The notes under the pieces: generated by a model
What the model saw: the letters and a program-made list of their open reading frames with translations, nothing else
Database searches by the model: none
What the model was told of the DNA's origin: nothing
Source: a candidate division LCP-89 bacterium
Lineage (GTDB): Bacteria > Electryoneota > B3-LCP
Assembly: GCA_025774735.1 (NCBI GenBank)
Contig: JALGZU010000125.1
Coordinates: 1 to 7,919, forward strand
Reading direction: 5' to 3'
DNA length: 7,919 nt
Position numbers and translations under genes: made by a program
Part shown: positions 5,823-7,919 of the stretch, one piece after another
Layout: each line of letters starts with the position of its first letter
Position numbering within the stretch: the stretch's first letter is position 1

Positions 5823-7610
5823 GTGAATCCACCCTACGAAGACGACGAAATTACCGGTAAGGCGTACGATGCTCGCTTGATGAAGCGCCTCTTGAAGTAC
5901 GGTCTACCCTACAAGTTTCAATTGGTAGGAGGGATACTACTGCTGCTTTTCGTCTCCGCCCTTGAACTGGTCGGGCCTCTTTTGACCAAACGTGCAGTGG
6001 ATGTCCATATTCCCGCCCGGGACCTGCACGGTTTGCTCATTGTCATCCTTCTCTACGCGTTGGTGTTGGCCGGCATTCTCATCGGCCGCTTCCTGCAGAT
6101 CTACCTGACAAACTGGGTCGGACAGAAGGTGATGTTCGATATCCGCGGACAGCTGTTCGCTAAGTTGTCGCAGTTGTCCCTCGCATTTTTCGACCGCAAT
6201 CCTGTCGGGCGCATCATGACCCGTATTTCCAGCGACGTAGAGGTGCTGAATCAGATGTTCACGCAGGGGATCGTCTCCATTTTCGGAGACGTCTTCATTC
6301 TGATCGGCATCATCATCGCCATGCTGCTGCTGAACTGGAAATTGGCACTGGTCACCTTTGCCGTCCTGCCTGTCCTCTTCTGGATCGCTTTCTGGTTTAA
6401 ACTGCGCGTCCGGGATGCCTTTCGAGAGATGCGCAAGCGGCTGGCGTCCGTCAACGCCTACTTGCAGGAGAACCTCGTCGGCATGCGCGTGGTGCAGCTC
6501 TTCCGGCGTGAGAAGAGGAATCTGGATCGCTTCAAAGATCTCAACACAGCCCTGATGGATTCCCACCTTAGAACGATCTTCTATTTCGCTGTCTTCTTTC
6601 CGGGAGTGGAACTGATTTCCGCTGTCGCCATCGCCTTGATACTCTGGACCGGCGGAGGTATGATTCTGCATCAGACCCTGACTCTCGGCAGCCTGATTGC
6701 CTTTATCCTCTACGCTGAACGCTTCTACCGTCCGGTCAGGGATCTGGCTGAAAAGTACAATATCCTGCAGAGCGCCATGGCGTCCTCTGAACGTCTCTTC
6801 AAGCTCCTGGATGAGAAGACGGACATCAATGATCCCGAAGTACCGCGAATACTGAGTAGAGATCAGCTCCCCATCGAATTTCGTAACGTCTCCTTCTCCT
6901 ATGATGGAAAAAGTAGTGTCCTCTCCAATGTTAGCTTCAAGGTCGATCCCGGACAGAGCGTCGCCATCGTCGGATTCACGGGAGCGGGTAAGACGACACT
7001 GGTCAATCTCTTGGCGCGGTTCTATGACGTACAGGATGGGCAAATTCTAATTGGGGGAGAGGATATCCGGGAAATCAGACAGTGTGACCTGCGCTCGAAA
7101 TTGGGCATCGTACAGCAGGATGTCTTCATCTTCGCGCGCAGCGTGACGGACAATATCCGCCTGGGAACCAATATTCCGCTTCATAAAGTTAAGGAATCGG
7201 CTGAGATCACGCAGGCGAATCGGTTCATTCAGCGTCTACCTGGCCAGTACGAATCCGCGCTTGAAGAGCGCGGTGCCACCCTCTCCTTCGGTGAACGTCA
7301 ACTTCTGTCTTTCGCCCGCGCTCTGGCACACAATCCCCCCGTTCTGATCCTCGATGAAGCCACCTCTGCCATTGACACCAGGACGGAGAGACTGATTCAG
7401 AGAGCCATTGCGAAGCTGGTGGAGGGACGGACAGCAATCATCATTGCCCACCGGCTCTCTACCATCCAGCGAGCGGACCGCATCATCGTGTTACACCAGG
7501 GTGAGTTGCGTGAAATGGGCACCCATCAGGAACTGCTGCAGCAAAGAGGTCTTTACTACCATCTCTATCAGTTGCAGTTTCACCCTGCTAGAGGGCCTGA
7601 TCTACAATAG
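5823..7610 (+). CDS. ABC exporter half-transporter (MsbA/multidrug type)
   Basis: This inner-membrane transporter has a fused permease and ATPase; two chains form an exporter for lipids, drugs or other hydrophobic compounds. Residues about 33-300 contain six hydrophobic segments (near 33-54, 70-92, 150-170, 174-193, 251-275 and 285-300). The ATPase domain has Walker A GFTGAGKT (384-391), Q-loop Gln432 in VQQD, signature LSFGERQ (487-493), Walker B VLILDE (507-512) with catalytic Glu512, and switch His543. The signature has Phe-Gly-Glu where LSGGQ is standard; related heterodimeric exporters also vary here. All catalytic residues look intact, so a homodimer is possible, but the wording around LLSFARAL recalls one half of BmrC/BmrD-like pairs, and no partner is in the window. 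GTG 5823 was chosen because the N-terminus (DDEITGKAYDARLMKRLLKY) is typical of the group. AGAG lies 11 bases upstream, a weak ribosome site. A 595-residue length is normal. The substrate is unknown and a link to the BMC genes is not shown. Confidence 0.95.
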   Translation: MNPPYEDDEITGKAYDARLMKRLLKYGLPYKFQLVGGILLLLFVSALELVGPLLTKRAVDVHIPARDLHGLLIVILLYALVLAGILIGRFLQIYLTNWVGQKVMFDIRGQLFAKLSQLSLAFFDRNPVGRIMTRISSDVEVLNQMFTQGIVSIFGDVFILIGIIIAMLLLNWKLALVTFAVLPVLFWIAFWFKLRVRDAFREMRKRLASVNAYLQENLVGMRVVQLFRREKRNLDRFKDLNTALMDSHLRTIFYFAVFFPGVELISAVAIALILWTGGGMILHQTLTLGSLIAFILYAERFYRPVRDLAEKYNILQSAMASSERLFKLLDEKTDINDPEVPRILSRDQLPIEFRNVSFSYDGKSSVLSNVSFKVDPGQSVAIVGFTGAGKTTLVNLLARFYDVQDGQILIGGEDIREIRQCDLRSKLGIVQQDVFIFARSVTDNIRLGTNIPLHKVKESAEITQANRFIQRLPGQYESALEERGATLSFGERQLLSFARALAHNPPVLILDEATSAIDTRTERLIQRAIAKLVEGRTAIIIAHRLSTIQRADRIIVLHQGELREMGTHQELLQQRGLYYHLYQLQFHPARGPDLQ

Positions 7611-7650
7611 TCCTGTTGAACCTTCAAATCGAACCTCTATTGGATTCCCC

Positions 7651-7702
7651 GAAAAAATAAACGCCGGAACCAATGCGAAGATTACGCATGGTTAACCGGC
7701 GT
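7651..7702 (-). terminator. Rho-independent terminator of the minus-strand cold-shock gene
   Basis: A long stem pairs 7661-7667 (ACGCCGG) with 7696-7702, AACC (7668-7671) with GGTT, and ATGCG with CGCAT around an AAGATTA loop. There is one bulged A on the left arm and a two-base AA bulge on the right arm. Read on the minus strand, the stem runs into TTATTTTTTC, a good U tract, so it terminates the leftward cold-shock gene, whose stop is 60 bases away. On the plus strand only ACTGTTT follows, so it would end the ABC transcript less well. Confidence 0.78.
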
Positions 7703-7761
7703 AACTGTTTGCCGTAGCCTATACCTGGACAACCGACTAAAAGCTCGGCGTCCCCCCCCAA

Positions 7762-7919
7762 CTAAGCTGTTTCCAGCTCCTCGTCTTCAGCGGGAGCAGT
7801 ATTAATTTTTTTGACGTTGAAAGCCTGCGGACCTTTGGGGCTCTCCACTAGATCGAAGGTGATCTCGTCCCCCTCATCCAGTACTCGGTACCCCTTGCCC
7901 TTGATCGAGGAATAGTGCA
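7762..7919 (-). CDS. Cold-shock domain protein, C-terminal part (cut by window edge)
   Basis: The complement strand reads 51 codons and a TAG stop (7764-7762); the start lies beyond the right edge. The product begins HYSSIKGKGYRVLDEGDEIT and continues FDLVESPKGPQAFNVKKI, the second half of a cold-shock OB-fold. The HYSSI stretch holds the RNP2-type region (the missing residue before it would be the V of VHYS). These small cytoplasmic proteins bind single-stranded RNA and DNA and unfold mRNA structure. After NVKKI, where most Csp proteins end, there is an acidic tail of about 13 residues (AEDEELE). It is transcribed towards the ABC gene and has its own terminator. The RNP1 motif (KGFGFI type) must be in the unseen half. 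Confidence 0.93.
   Translation of the reverse strand, partial: HYSSIKGKGYRVLDEGDEITFDLVESPKGPQAFNVKKINTAPAEDEELETA

Noticed and set aside
5937..7043. 368-codon open frame on the minus strand
   Set aside because: It is fully antisense to the ABC exporter, whose motifs are intact; the antisense product is a low-information mirror with no recognisable domain.
7408..7695. 95-codon plus-strand frame at the end of the ABC gene
   Set aside because: It is an alternative frame of the ATPase domain that ends inside the terminator hairpin.
1..7919. CRISPR arrays, insertion sequences, attachment sites
   Set aside because: No regularly spaced repeats, transposase or integrase genes, or duplicated tRNA end were seen; the tRNA-Leu 3' end is not repeated in the window as far as I can tell by eye.

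Overview
The window is a bacterial chromosome segment of moderate GC with compact gene order. I cannot assign a species. The tRNA encodes its own CCA end and the promoters are sigma70-like. Most start codons lack an obvious Shine-Dalgarno sequence. The aconitase is of the Aquifex type, and there is a bacterial microcompartment (BMC) gene pair of the PduL/PduT kind. This mix would suit an environmental or candidate-phylum lineage, but that is inference only.

Layout, left to right. A tRNA-Leu(CAA) with its own promoter and rho-independent terminator occupies about 83-261. A roughly 200-nt leader with an imperfect hairpin precedes serS (462-1739), which encodes seryl-tRNA synthetase. An Aquifex-type aconitate hydratase (1839-3764) follows and is closed by a strong terminator. 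A clear TTGACA-17-TATCTT promoter then opens a tight three-gene unit: a PduL-type phosphotransacylase (3909-4685), a PduT-like tandem-BMC shell protein (4706-5287), and a 143-residue protein (5290-5721) that I read as an N-terminal pair of amphipathic helices plus an ACT-like domain. After a hairpin-bearing gap comes an ABC exporter half-transporter (5823-7610). It converges on a cold-shock protein on the minus strand (7762 to beyond the right edge). The hairpin between them is oriented to terminate the minus-strand gene.

How the genes fit together. serS and the tRNA are housekeeping translation genes, and the aconitase belongs to central carbon metabolism. The three-gene unit is the most distinctive part. 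PduL interconverts acyl-CoA and acyl-phosphate, normally inside a microcompartment. PduT-type shell trimers carry a Cys in the central pore that binds an Fe-S cluster, and that Cys is present here. No hexameric BMC-H, pentameric BMC-P, aldehyde dehydrogenase or signature enzyme is encoded in the window, so this looks like a satellite BMC locus whose main cluster lies elsewhere. The third gene is the best candidate for something undescribed: a possible ACT-domain protein carrying a helix that resembles BMC encapsulation peptides, in an operon whose PduL has no such N-terminal peptide.
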